DNA of 37,816 nucleotides from Acidobacteriota bacterium. Lineage in GTDB: Bacteria > Acidobacteriota > Vicinamibacteria > Marinacidobacterales > Marinacidobacteraceae. The stretch spans positions 1 through 37,816 of the forward strand of contig JAJEAO010000078.1 in NCBI GenBank assembly GCA_022822745.1. The letters are read 5' to 3'. Of the stretch, positions 8,881 to 16,843 are shown piece by piece (positions within the stretch are counted from its first letter, which is position 1; the number at the start of each line of letters is the position of its first letter). The notes under the pieces were generated by a model. That model did not search any database. It saw only the letters and a list, made by a program, of their open reading frames with translations, and was not told the origin of the DNA. The position numbers and the translations under genes are program-made.

Positions 8881-10557
8881 TCAGCGCGTCAGCCGCTCGC
8901 CCAGGACGGAGAGCGGGCCGCGGTTCGGTCCGGTGAAGTCCGGCCGAACATCGGAGTCGGCCAGATCCCAGGCAAGCTGATAGACGAGCCGGACGATCCG
9001 CTCCAGCTTCTCGTATTCGATCCGCTCGGGCCGGTCGTAGATCGTGTGGTAGTCCGGGTGGAGTCCGGTGTGGAAGAAGAGCGCCGGGACGCCGGTCTGG
9101 AGGAACGGCCACTGGTCGCTGCGGCGGAGCAGGTTCGACGGGTTGTTGTCGTAGCGCAGACGCAGGTCGAGTTCGGATTCGCGATTCGCCGCCCGGACCA
9201 TCGCGGAGAGGGTGTCGCTGTAGCTGTAGCCCATGATGTTCACCGCGTTGGCGTTCGACTCGGCGGTCTGCGGCTCGAGCCCCCGGAAGCGGCGTCCGCC
9301 GCCGCGCCGCACCTCCTCGTTCCGTCCGATCATGTCCATGTTCAGGACGGCCACCGTGTCGGACAGCGGTCGCAGCGGATCCTCCGCGTAGGCCCAGGCC
9401 CCCAGCAGCCCGCGCTCCTCCGAGTTCCAGCCCGCGAGCAGGATGCTCCGGCGCGGTCGGATCCCCGCGTCCCGGGCGCGGCCAAGCGCCTCGGCGATCT
9501 CGAGGAGCGCCACCGTGCCGGAGCCGTCGTCATCGGCGCCGGGCCACACCATGTTCCCGTCGGCGCCGTCATGGTCGTAGTGGGCGCACAGGATGACCCA
9601 CTCGTCGGGCGCTTCGCGGCCTCGCAGCAGACCGACCACGTTGCGGTCGGGGACGGTCGCGCGCGTCACCGCGGTGGAGAGGCGGACGCGGGCGTCGAGG
9701 TCCACCGGCGCCGCCATCCCTCCCTCCGCCATCCGTCCGAGGCTCTCCAGCGTGTGGCCGCTCCCGGCGAGCAGCGTGTCCGCCACGCGCGGAGAGATCG
9801 CCGCTGCCGGGATCTCGACCCTCTCGACCCACTCGGCCAGCGTGTAGCGGGGAACCCTCCGGGGCGGATCCGGCCAGGCCCCCGCGGCGCTTGCCGCGAA
9901 ATCGAACGCGCCGGGATGCTGATGCACATCCCGCACGAACAGGATCCCGGCGGCGCCGGCGCGGGCCGCCGCCACCGCCTTGCGGAAGGCGCGGGAGGGT
10001 TCCGAGGTGACGACGCCGTCGAAGCGGCTGCCCGGGTCCGCCTCGGCCGGTTCGTGGTCGAGGACCAGCGCGATCCGCCCCTCGACTCCGCCGCCCTCCC
10101 AGTCGTTCCAGTCGAACGCCGGGGCGTGGAGGCCGAACCCGACGAACGCGACCGTCCCTTCGGCGCGGGCCGTGGGCGCGAAGCGCTGCGGATAGAAGCC
10201 CTCGCGGAGCTGGATCCGCTGGTTCACGTCCCCGAGGATGTCGAGCCGGTTCCCGCCGACGAGTTCCGTCCGGACGAGCCGGTAGCGGTGGAAGAACGAC
10301 CCGTCCGGACCTTCGAGCCCGGCGCGCTCGAAGCGGCTGGCGATGAATTCCGCCGCGAGCGCGTTCTCCGGGGTCTCGGTGAGTCGCCCCCGCATCCCGT
10401 CGGAGGCCAGGAAGAAGAGGTCGGCGCGCAGATCGGCGGCGGTGATGGACCCGACTTCGGGAGCGGCCGCGTTCTCCCCCGGCTGTCCGGCGCCCACGCC
10501 GGGCCAGAGCGCTCCGAGGAGCAATGTCGCGGCGAAGCGCAGGGCTGGGCTGGCCAT
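8881..10557 (-). CDS. Exported M28 family zinc aminopeptidase with PA-like insert
   Basis: A 558-residue M28 metallopeptidase. A signal peptide (hydrophobic run at 8-20, cleavage near GAG-QP) is followed by a PA-like region at roughly 130-290. The catalytic domain carries the co-catalytic zinc ligands: His326 and Asp328 in HYDHDG, the Asp cluster 342-344 in GADDDGSG, Glu380/381 in NSEERG, Asp408 in NMDMIGR and His504 in HPDYH. It should trim peptides in the periplasm or outside. The ATG at 10557 is preceded by GGAGGGAA and starts the signal peptide. The frame is open up to 10953 with a strong Shine-Dalgarno there, but that would bury the signal peptide. It probably forms an operon with the acetamidase gene. 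Confidence 0.92.
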   Translation of the reverse strand: MASPALRFAATLLLGALWPGVGAGQPGENAAAPEVGSITAADLRADLFFLASDGMRGRLTETPENALAAEFIASRFERAGLEGPDGSFFHRYRLVRTELVGGNRLDILGDVNQRIQLREGFYPQRFAPTARAEGTVAFVGFGLHAPAFDWNDWEGGGVEGRIALVLDHEPAEADPGSRFDGVVTSEPSRAFRKAVAAARAGAAGILFVRDVHQHPGAFDFAASAAGAWPDPPRRVPRYTLAEWVERVEIPAAAISPRVADTLLAGSGHTLESLGRMAEGGMAAPVDLDARVRLSTAVTRATVPDRNVVGLLRGREAPDEWVILCAHYDHDGADGNMVWPGADDDGSGTVALLEIAEALGRARDAGIRPRRSILLAGWNSEERGLLGAWAYAEDPLRPLSDTVAVLNMDMIGRNEEVRRGGGRRFRGLEPQTAESNANAVNIMGYSYSDTLSAMVRAANRESELDLRLRYDNNPSNLLRRSDQWPFLQTGVPALFFHTGLHPDYHTIYDRPERIEYEKLERIVRLVYQLAWDLADSDVRPDFTGPNRGPLSVLGERLTR

Positions 10558-10589
10558 CGTGGATTCCCTCCGATCCTGAGCGAGTCTAT
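10555..10589. repeat. 35-base direct repeat, copy 1 (partner 12893-12927)
   Basis: CATCGTGGATTCCC, then a variable stretch, then GAGCGAGTC-ATG, with about 32 of 36 aligned bases identical to the partner in the same orientation. On the minus strand this copy contains the ribosome site and ATG of the M28 peptidase gene. The two copies bracket the nuclease gene and repeat B. Confidence 0.6.
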
Positions 10590-11058
10590 GCCCGAGCCGG
10601 AGCCGCGGTCCCGCACGGACGCGCGAATCCGTCGCGGATTTCGGCTGAGCGCCTATCGGGACTTCCGCTCTTGTGTGCCCGTGCCCGTCCCGGCAGGCTC
10701 GCCGCACGGCCGGAGACGGGGTTGCGGTGCGGCCTCTCGGTTCCCGGGTCCGGGCGAACCGTCCAGACGTTCCGCCCGTGGCGCGGCTCCGTCCGACGCT
10801 GACGCCGCCGCGCGCCCGTTCAACGAGGTCGGTCGTCGTCGCCGTTCTCTTCGGGACTGCATGATCGCGGCGGCTGCCCCGAGTGATGGAGTCTTGATCG
10901 CAACCTCGGATCTCACGGATTCCTCGCGATTCCGGCCGTCGGGAATCGGCCAATTCGCCTCCTTTCCACTGTGGTGAAGGTCACGGTCGCACACCTCGCG
11001 TCAAGGCGAAGTCGCGAGTTCACGAACCGGGGCCGAGGCAGGCTGCCGGCGGGCCGGC
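10558..11058. other. Intergenic region of about 500 bases with repeat remnants
   Basis: No convincing gene is seen. It holds the rest of direct repeat copy 1, repeat copy B (10822-10935), and on the minus strand a perfect-looking GGAAAGGAGG (10967-10958) followed by TTG at 10953, whose frame stays open into the M28 peptidase. The plus-strand peptide ending VVVAVLFGTA at 10864 resembles the end of the broken RelA/SpoT gene (VALAELSGTA at 7524), so this may be the relic of another 3' end. No tRNA or clear terminator was found. Confidence 0.5.
10822..10935 (+). repeat. Copy B of the dispersed repeat (partner 7485-7597)
   Basis: Same orientation as copy A and about 70% alike by eye. The shared 13-base core GGACTGCATGATC is at 10854-10866, and ACCTCGGATCTCACGGATTC matches ACCTCCGATCTCGCGGACTTC. 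It has no gene of its own. Confidence 0.45.
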
Positions 11059-12828
11059 TCAGGAATCCTCCGAATCGGACGCGCTGCTCTTGTCCATCTC
11101 GACTTCGTTGATGGCGGGGATTGCCTTCTCGGCGATCCGGAGAAAGCCGTTGACGTAATGGTCGGTGATCCTGCCGCCGCCATCCGCGAGTTCCTGGGCG
11201 AGTTGGGGGACGATGACGCTCCAATCCCGGTAACGTGGTCTGTCGAAATGTGGCCAGTGCCACGGATCGGGCCTCGAGAGGCCACGCCTCTTCAGTCTGC
11301 GTTCGACTCTGACGCGGCGCTGCTCCTCTGACCCGGTCATCTTGTCCTTGGATGCTCCGCTACGCACACCCAAACGCCAGTACTTCGGACCCTTTGCGTG
11401 GCATTCCAGCATCACGGAGGTCCGCCCGTCCGACTTTCTGGATCCATCCTCGTACCGGATCCAGCCGTATCGGTAAACGCGGAGGTAGCTCGAGTACTTC
11501 TTGTCTCCGCCGTATCGCCAGTCGACATCCAGATCGTCGGCGATCTCCGAGAACTCGTTCCGAACCCGCTCTCCGACCCTGTCCTTCAGGTGCTCCAGGA
11601 ACCGTCGGCAGACACGGTGCACAGTGGCGGGCCACGCGCGGGCCACCGCAAATGCCGCGTCCAGGTGTTTCGGGTTCTCGTCGAGATACACGCGGAGGAA
11701 TCGGGCTTCGGTGTCGGTCATGGGCGAATCTCGGAAGTGGTGCTGGCAGAAGAGTTGCGCCTCCCGCAGAAACCAGCGCAGTCGCTCGGGACCGGCAAGC
11801 GTACAACAGCGTCCGAACCAGTCAGCCAGCGAGGCGCCGTCGCCGACGGCCGCGCCATCTCGGGCAGCCGGGGCGTCGTCCTCGGCAAGCGCATCACCCG
11901 CAGCGGAGTCAGCCGGAATCGCCGCCGGGCCATCCGGGTCGGAAGAATCGTCGTCTCCAGGCCGCGCATCATCGTCGCGACAGTAGGGCATCACACGGAA
12001 ATGACCCTTCCAGCGTTCGCGATCCGCCACCGGCAGGCTGGACTCGTCGGGCATCCGGTAACGCGGCGGCAGATAGACGAGCAGGAACCGTCCGCGATAC
12101 TGGCCGTCCAGAAACTCCAGGTAGTCCCGGCACTGTCCAGGCGAGTCGTTGGCCTCGGGCTTGTTCTCGAACGCGAGGCAATAGGGCCCGTTGTCCGTCG
12201 GAATGTGCACCGTGATGTCGATGCGCCTGCGCCCGGGGAGGCCGCGTTCCCGAACGACGCGGATCTCGTTGGCGCCGGTGGACCCGGGCCGACCGAAGAG
12301 CCTTCTGCGGGGCGTCGTCCGATGGCGTTGGCGGGACCGGTCTGGATCGGGATCCCCCGGAGTGACCTCCAGCAGGTCCAGCATCGCCTTCAGAAAGATC
12401 GCGCCCTGACCGTGTTCGGCGGTCGGATTGAGCAGGTCGGCTATGAGCCGCGAGAGGCCGAGTTCGTCGCGGCGGAGATAACGGAAGGCGTTGAAGCGTC
12501 GTGCAAGCCGGCGATCGAGTTCGCGCTCGAGCGTGCGTGCTGCGCGCACATGCGGCGTCAACTCCCGCAGGAGACGGACCCCCTCGCGCTGACGGCGTCG
12601 CCGGATCCCCTCCACATGGTCGAGGAGACGGACGCCATCCTCGCGCCGGGCCAGCCGCATTTCCTCCACTTCGTCCAGGAGGCGAACGCCATCCTCGCGC
12701 CGGGCCAGCCGCAACTCCTCCACTTCGTCCAGGAGGCGAACGCTCTCCATGGTCCGAGCCCGCCGCGCTCTCGTCACCCGGTGCAGGAGCTGGAGAGTGG
12801 TATGCGCCGCCGCGCCGGAGGTCTGCAT
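11059..12828 (-). CDS. PD-(D/E)XK nuclease superfamily protein (PDDEXK_4-like) with N-terminal helical repeats
   Basis: A 589-residue protein. Residues 30-90 are an 18-residue repeat (VRLLDEVEELRLARREDG and variants, three full copies plus a partial), predicted as a long amphipathic helix. The nuclease-like core follows: LSRLIADLLNP...HGQGAIFLKAML (125-150), Asp204 in RRIDITV, and Glu221-x-Lys223 in AFENK with a downstream Gln in SPGQ, i.e. a complete D-ExK set. An acidic low-complexity linker (DDDARPGDDDSSD, then a run of D/E/A) separates it from a C-terminal region with several conserved-looking Trp residues. Such proteins are common as orphan genes in defence islands. It is divergent from a HEPN gene 178 bases away. 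Start ATG 12828 is assumed; its AGGAG lies about 20 bases upstream, so the start is uncertain. Third-position GC looks lower than in neighbours. Confidence 0.75.
   Translation of the reverse strand: MQTSGAAAHTTLQLLHRVTRARRARTMESVRLLDEVEELRLARREDGVRLLDEVEEMRLARREDGVRLLDHVEGIRRRRQREGVRLLRELTPHVRAARTLERELDRRLARRFNAFRYLRRDELGLSRLIADLLNPTAEHGQGAIFLKAMLDLLEVTPGDPDPDRSRQRHRTTPRRRLFGRPGSTGANEIRVVRERGLPGRRRIDITVHIPTDNGPYCLAFENKPEANDSPGQCRDYLEFLDGQYRGRFLLVYLPPRYRMPDESSLPVADRERWKGHFRVMPYCRDDDARPGDDDSSDPDGPAAIPADSAAGDALAEDDAPAARDGAAVGDGASLADWFGRCCTLAGPERLRWFLREAQLFCQHHFRDSPMTDTEARFLRVYLDENPKHLDAAFAVARAWPATVHRVCRRFLEHLKDRVGERVRNEFSEIADDLDVDWRYGGDKKYSSYLRVYRYGWIRYEDGSRKSDGRTSVMLECHAKGPKYWRLGVRSGASKDKMTGSEEQRRVRVERRLKRRGLSRPDPWHWPHFDRPRYRDWSVIVPQLAQELADGGGRITDHYVNGFLRIAEKAIPAINEVEMDKSSASDSEDS
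12580..12741 (-). repeat. 54-base tandem repeat coding an 18-residue helical unit
   Basis: Three units of exactly 54 bases (12688-12741, 12634-12687, 12580-12633) plus a partial fourth. The first two are nearly identical in DNA, the third is diverged. Because the unit is 18 codons, copy number can change without shifting frame. Confidence 0.85.
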
Positions 12829-12892
12829 CGTGGTTTCGGCTCGGTTGGCTCCTGATCCCTGTCGCTCCGCTGCGAGGACAAGCCGGGATGGT

Positions 12893-12927
12893 CATCGTGG
12901 ATTCCCCCCGTCCCGAGCGAGTCCATG
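12893..12927. repeat. 35-base direct repeat, copy 2
   Basis: Matches 10555-10589 in the same orientation with a few substitutions and one missing base. On the minus strand it again supplies a G-rich ribosome-site-like run and an ATG (12895), but that ATG is out of frame with the nuclease gene start at 12828 (67 bases away). Confidence 0.6.
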
Positions 12928-13006
12928 GCGGCGGGTCGCGCCGACTGAGAGTATGTTCCGGCGAGGCGGCGGGGACGCACACCGGCGCCCGAGGAGGAAG
13001 CCAGGG

Positions 13007-13693
13007 ATGCGACCCGGAACGGTGGACCGGCTCAGGAAGCGTGAAGGGCTCGTGTTTCCGGGGGGACCGCGCACGGTCGCGGCCCTGCGGATCCATCGCG
13101 CCGTGAGCTGGCTGGCGCGAACGGAGAAGGCGAAGGACGGAGACGGCCGGCTCCTCTTCCTGTGGATCGCCTTCAACGCCCTCTACGGCGAGGACCACGA
13201 GATGGACGGGGGGAAGCCGGACTGGGAGGACCGGCGCCGGTTCTTCGGGCGGATCGTCGCCTGTCGCGGCGCTTCCGCAGTCCACGACGCGATGTGGGGC
13301 GACATCCACGCGAGGATCCGGCGCCTGACCGGGAACCAGTACGCCTACTACGCCTTCTGGAAGCACCGCAACGGAGTCCCCGGCTTCGGCAACTGGAAGC
13401 ACCGGCTGGAGGGGGACAACTCGCGGATCCAGACGGCGCTCCGGCGCCAGGACACTCAAGCCCTGCTGGAGCTGCTCTTCGGTCGGCTCTACGTCGTGCG
13501 CAACCAGCTTCTCCACGGCGGCGCCACCTGGGCTGGTCGCCTGAACCGGACCCAGGTGGAGGACGGCGCCGCGATCCTCGGTCGGCTCACGCCGATCTTC
13601 GTTCGCCTCATGATGGACCACCCGAGCCGGGACTGGGGACGTCCCCACTATGCGCCGGGTCCGAAGGCACAGGTAATCTTGGACGCTCGATGA
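13007..13693 (+). CDS. HEPN domain protein (Apea-like)
   Basis: A 228-residue, mostly helical protein. The region LLFLWIAFNALYG (49-61) and the motif RNQLLHGGATW (Arg165-x4-His170) match HEPN proteins of the Apea-like group, where R-x4-6-H is the RNase active site. Family knowledge points to an abortive-infection or toxin-like RNase, but that is inference. The ATG 13007 has GAGGAGG 9 bases upstream. The stop codon overlaps the next ATG (ATGA at 13690-13693), so translation is coupled to an exported M28 peptidase, an unusual partner. The divergent neighbour is a PD-(D/E)XK protein. The long upstream frame from 12749 is not needed. Confidence 0.78.
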   Translation: MRPGTVDRLRKREGLVFPGGPRTVAALRIHRAVSWLARTEKAKDGDGRLLFLWIAFNALYGEDHEMDGGKPDWEDRRRFFGRIVACRGASAVHDAMWGDIHARIRRLTGNQYAYYAFWKHRNGVPGFGNWKHRLEGDNSRIQTALRRQDTQALLELLFGRLYVVRNQLLHGGATWAGRLNRTQVEDGAAILGRLTPIFVRLMMDHPSRDWGRPHYAPGPKAQVILDAR

Positions 13694-15870
13694 CTCGCAC
13701 GCCCATCCTGATCTCGCTCACCTCGCTCCTTCTCGCCGCGCTTCCGGCGGCTGCCCAGAACGGCGATCCGCCCCGCGGCTTCCTCCGCGGCCAGTGGGAG
13801 GAGCAGCGCTCCATCGAGGAGCAGTTCCGCGCCGTCCCCGATCCGGCCCGGCTCCGCGAATACATGGAGTACATGAGCGGGGAGCCGCACATCGGCGGGT
13901 TCGGCCACGGGAGCCGGCGGGTCGCCGAGTACGCGCTCGAGAAGTTCCTCTCGTTCGGCCTCGACGCCGCCATCGAGGAGACCGAGGCGCTGATGCCGCT
14001 TCCGACCGATCGCCACGTGGAGGTCCTCGGACCCGAGCCCTACACCCTGCGGCTCGCGGAGCTCGGAGTGCCCGAGGACAGGGATTCCTCCGATCCAGGG
14101 CAGCTTCCCACCTTCAACCCCTACGCGGCCGGCGGCGACGTGAGCGGCGAGGTCGTGTTCGTGAACTACGGCATCCCCGAGGACTACGAGATGCTCGCCG
14201 CGCTCGGGATCTCGGTGGAAGGGAAGATCGTGCTCGCCCGCTACGGACGAAGCTGGCGGGGGATCAAGGCGAAGCTGGCCCAGGAGAACGGCGCGATCGG
14301 CGCGCTGATGTACTCCGACCCGGAGGAGGACGGCTACTACCGGGGTCTGACCTATCCGGAGGGGCCCTACCGTCCCAAGTGGGGCGTCCAGCGGGGATCC
14401 ATCCTGGACATGCCGGTCCATCCCGGCGATCCGCTGACTCCGGGCTGGGGAGCGACCGAGGATCGGGAGAAGCTGACTCGGGAGACCGCGCGCACGCTGG
14501 TCAGGATCCCGGTCCTCCCGATCTCCTGGGGCGACGCGCTTCCGATCCTCGAGCAGATCCGGGGCGCGGTGGCGCCGAACGACGACTGGAAGGGCGCGCT
14601 GCCGATCACCTACCACATCGGCCCCGGTCCGGTGCGGGTCCGGATGCGCACCGCCTACGACTGGCAGGTCCGCCCGATCTACAACGTGGTCGCCCGGATC
14701 GAGGGATCGCACTATCCCGACGAGTGGATCGTCCACGGCAACCATCACGACGCGTGGTGCAACGGGGCTACGGATCCGATCAGCGGCGCGGTCCAGCTCA
14801 TGGAGACCGCCCGCGGCTTCGGCGAGCTGCTCAAGGCGGGCATCCGGCCCCGTCGGACCGTGATCTTCGCGCTGTGGGACGCCGAGGAGTGGGGTCTGCT
14901 CGGATCCACCGAGTGGGCGGAGACCCACCGCGAGGATCTCGGGGAGAAGGGCGTCATCTACATCAATACGGACAGCACCGGAAAGGGCTGGCTGAGCATG
15001 GCGGGGAGCCACACCCTCCAGAAGTTCCTGAACGAAGTCGCCCGCGGCATCGAGGATCCCGAGCGCGGCGTGAGCGTCTTCGAGGCCGCCCGCGCCCGCC
15101 GTCTCGAGACCGCGGCGAATCCGGACGCGCGACGCGAGATCGAGCAGAGCGACGACCTCCGGCTCGCCGCGCTCGGCTCCGGCTCGGACTACACCGTCTT
15201 CATCGATCACCTCACGATGGCGTCCCTGAACCTCGGCTTCGGCGGGGACAGCCCGGGGGGCGTGTACCACTCGAACTACGACAGCTTCCACTGGTACAAC
15301 AGGTTCTCCGACTCCGAATTCGTGTTCGGACGCGCGCTCTCGCAACTTGTCGGGACCGCCATGCTGCGGCTCGCGAACGCGGCCATCCTCCCGTTCGGCT
15401 TCACCGACCTCGCCGACGCGATGCGGGATTACGTGGCCGAGATCCGCGAGACCCACGCCGCCATGGAGTCTCCCGAGGAGATCGACTTCGCCGCGATCGA
15501 GAATGCTCTCGAGGCGCTCGACGAGGCGGGTCAGGGGTACGAGGACGCGCTCGCCCGACTCGATGACGCCTCGGTGGATGCGATCCTCCAGAGTCCGGAG
15601 GCGTCGCGGCTGAACCAGCTCCTCTACACCAGCGAGCGGCGGCTCGGCTACGAGGAGGGTCTGCCGGAGCGGGAGTGGTTCCGCCACCAGGTCTATGCGC
15701 CCGGGTTCTACACCGGCTACGGCGTGAAGACGATCCCCGGCGTCCGCGAGGGGATCGAGGAGGAAGAGTGGGAGGCCGCCCGCTTCTACGTCCGCGTCGT
15801 GAGCGAGGCGCTCTCGGCGCTCACCGACCAGGTGCGCGAGGCCGAGCGGATCCTCGCCGATCTGCGGTAG
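13690..15870 (+). CDS. M28B glutamate carboxypeptidase II-like peptidase (transferrin-receptor-like)
   Basis: A 726-residue exported peptidase with a clear signal peptide (residues 1-22, ending ALPAAAQ). The order is PA domain inserted at about 110-300, catalytic M28 domain at about 325-560, and C-terminal dimerisation-like helical domain at about 600-720. All zinc ligands of the human GCPII family are seen: His352 (NHHDAW), Asp362 (GATDPISGA), Glu399/Glu400 (WDAEEWG), Asp428 (INTDST) and His527 (YHSNYDSFHW). The family cleaves C-terminal glutamate or acidic residues from peptides or folates; the exact substrate is unknown. ATG 13690 overlaps the HEPN stop. It is followed by a strong hairpin at 15876-15900. 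Confidence 0.94.
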   Translation: MTRTPILISLTSLLLAALPAAAQNGDPPRGFLRGQWEEQRSIEEQFRAVPDPARLREYMEYMSGEPHIGGFGHGSRRVAEYALEKFLSFGLDAAIEETEALMPLPTDRHVEVLGPEPYTLRLAELGVPEDRDSSDPGQLPTFNPYAAGGDVSGEVVFVNYGIPEDYEMLAALGISVEGKIVLARYGRSWRGIKAKLAQENGAIGALMYSDPEEDGYYRGLTYPEGPYRPKWGVQRGSILDMPVHPGDPLTPGWGATEDREKLTRETARTLVRIPVLPISWGDALPILEQIRGAVAPNDDWKGALPITYHIGPGPVRVRMRTAYDWQVRPIYNVVARIEGSHYPDEWIVHGNHHDAWCNGATDPISGAVQLMETARGFGELLKAGIRPRRTVIFALWDAEEWGLLGSTEWAETHREDLGEKGVIYINTDSTGKGWLSMAGSHTLQKFLNEVARGIEDPERGVSVFEAARARRLETAANPDARREIEQSDDLRLAALGSGSDYTVFIDHLTMASLNLGFGGDSPGGVYHSNYDSFHWYNRFSDSEFVFGRALSQLVGTAMLRLANAAILPFGFTDLADAMRDYVAEIRETHAAMESPEEIDFAAIENALEALDEAGQGYEDALARLDDASVDAILQSPEASRLNQLLYTSERRLGYEEGLPEREWFRHQVYAPGFYTGYGVKTIPGVREGIEEEEWEAARFYVRVVSEALSALTDQVREAERILADLR

Positions 15871-15875
15871 GTGAC

Positions 15876-15900
15876 CGGCCCGGCGGATCGCGCCGGGCCG
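15876..15900 (+). terminator. GC-rich hairpin after the M28B gene
   Basis: CGGCCCGGCG, a 5-base GATCG loop and CGCCGGGCCG form a perfect 10-bp stem six bases after the stop codon. No U-run follows, as is common in very GC-rich genomes, so the efficiency is uncertain. Confidence 0.55.
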
Positions 15901-15931
15901 TCCCCGGGCGCCGGCCGCCCGCTTCGGGGCG

Positions 15932-16843
15932 ATGAAGAGGCTTCTCGCATTCGCCGCGATCTATCTGATCTGGGGGTCCACCTACCTGGCCATCGGCGTC
16001 GCGGTGCGCGAAGCGCCCCCGTGGATCGTCGCCGGAACCCGCTTCCTGTTCGCGGGGGCGCTTCTCTACGCCTTCGCGCGCCGCCGCGCGCCGGGGCTGA
16101 GCCGCCGCGAGTGGCTGGAAGCCGGCCTCGCCGGTCTGCTCTTCTTCGGCGTCTCCCACGGGCTCGGGCACTGGGCGCAGGTGCGGATCCCGTCCGGGAT
16201 CACCGCGGTCCTGGTCGCCACCGTGGGCATGTGGATGCCCGGCCTCGAAGCCGTGTTCGTCACTCGCCGGGCCCCGTCCGCGACCACGGTCACCTGCTCG
16301 CTCGTCGCTTTTCTCGGCGTCGTGGTCCTGCTCGCGCCCTGGTGGCCCGGCGAGCCGCTGCATCGCGCCGGAGTCGTCGCCGTCCTGACGGCGCCCATTG
16401 CCTGGTCGGTGGCGAGTCTCTGGTCGCGCCGCCCGACCATGCCGAGGGATCTGCTCGTCTCGGCGGGGGCTCAGATGCTGGTGGGAGGCGCCGCGCTCCT
16501 CGTGCTCGCGACCCTCACCGGCGGCTGGTCCGAGCTGGACCTCTCGCGGGTTCGGCCGCGCGCCGTCCTCGCCTGGCTGCACCTGGCGCTCTTCGGCTCC
16601 ATCGTGGCGTTCGTGGCCTACCAGTACCTCCTGACCCGGGTCCGTCCGGCGGTCGCCGCCACCTACGCCTTCGTGAACCCGCTGATCGCGGTCTTCCTGG
16701 GCGCCCTTGCGCTCTCGGAGGAGCTCTCGCTGCGGGTCGCCTTCGCCGCCGTCCTGATCCTCGTTCCGGTGGGCGTGCTGCAGATCCGCGAGATTCGGCG
16801 CACCCGGGGCGCCGGGGTCAGCGGCGGGGCCGCCAGGGGATGA
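15932..16843 (+). CDS. EamA/DMT family membrane transporter
   Basis: A 303-residue integral membrane protein with about ten hydrophobic helices arranged as two EamA repeats. The first begins FAAIYLIWGSTYLAIG, the typical EamA opening; the second starts near 145 after a long loop and ends with the conserved TYAFVNPLIAVFLGALALSEE. Family members export amino acids, their derivatives or other small metabolites; the nearest style is YedA/RhaT-like. The ribosome site is weak (GGGG). The last 26 bases overlap, tail to tail, the end of the DUF1295 gene on the other strand. Confidence 0.9.
   Translation: MKRLLAFAAIYLIWGSTYLAIGVAVREAPPWIVAGTRFLFAGALLYAFARRRAPGLSRREWLEAGLAGLLFFGVSHGLGHWAQVRIPSGITAVLVATVGMWMPGLEAVFVTRRAPSATTVTCSLVAFLGVVVLLAPWWPGEPLHRAGVVAVLTAPIAWSVASLWSRRPTMPRDLLVSAGAQMLVGGAALLVLATLTGGWSELDLSRVRPRAVLAWLHLALFGSIVAFVAYQYLLTRVRPAVAATYAFVNPLIAVFLGALALSEELSLRVAFAAVLILVPVGVLQIREIRRTRGAGVSGGAARG

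Noticed and set aside
10558..11058. A tRNA, small RNA or phage attachment site in the 500-base gap
   Set aside because: No cloverleaf, integrase gene or clear terminator was found; only diverged repeats are visible.
12580..12760. Possible CRISPR array
   Set aside because: The 54-base units are adjacent without spacers and keep a coding frame, so this is a protein repeat.
11398..12855. A 485-codon plus-strand frame opposite the PD-(D/E)XK gene
   Set aside because: No recognisable motif; the minus frame carries the full nuclease motif set and the helical repeat.
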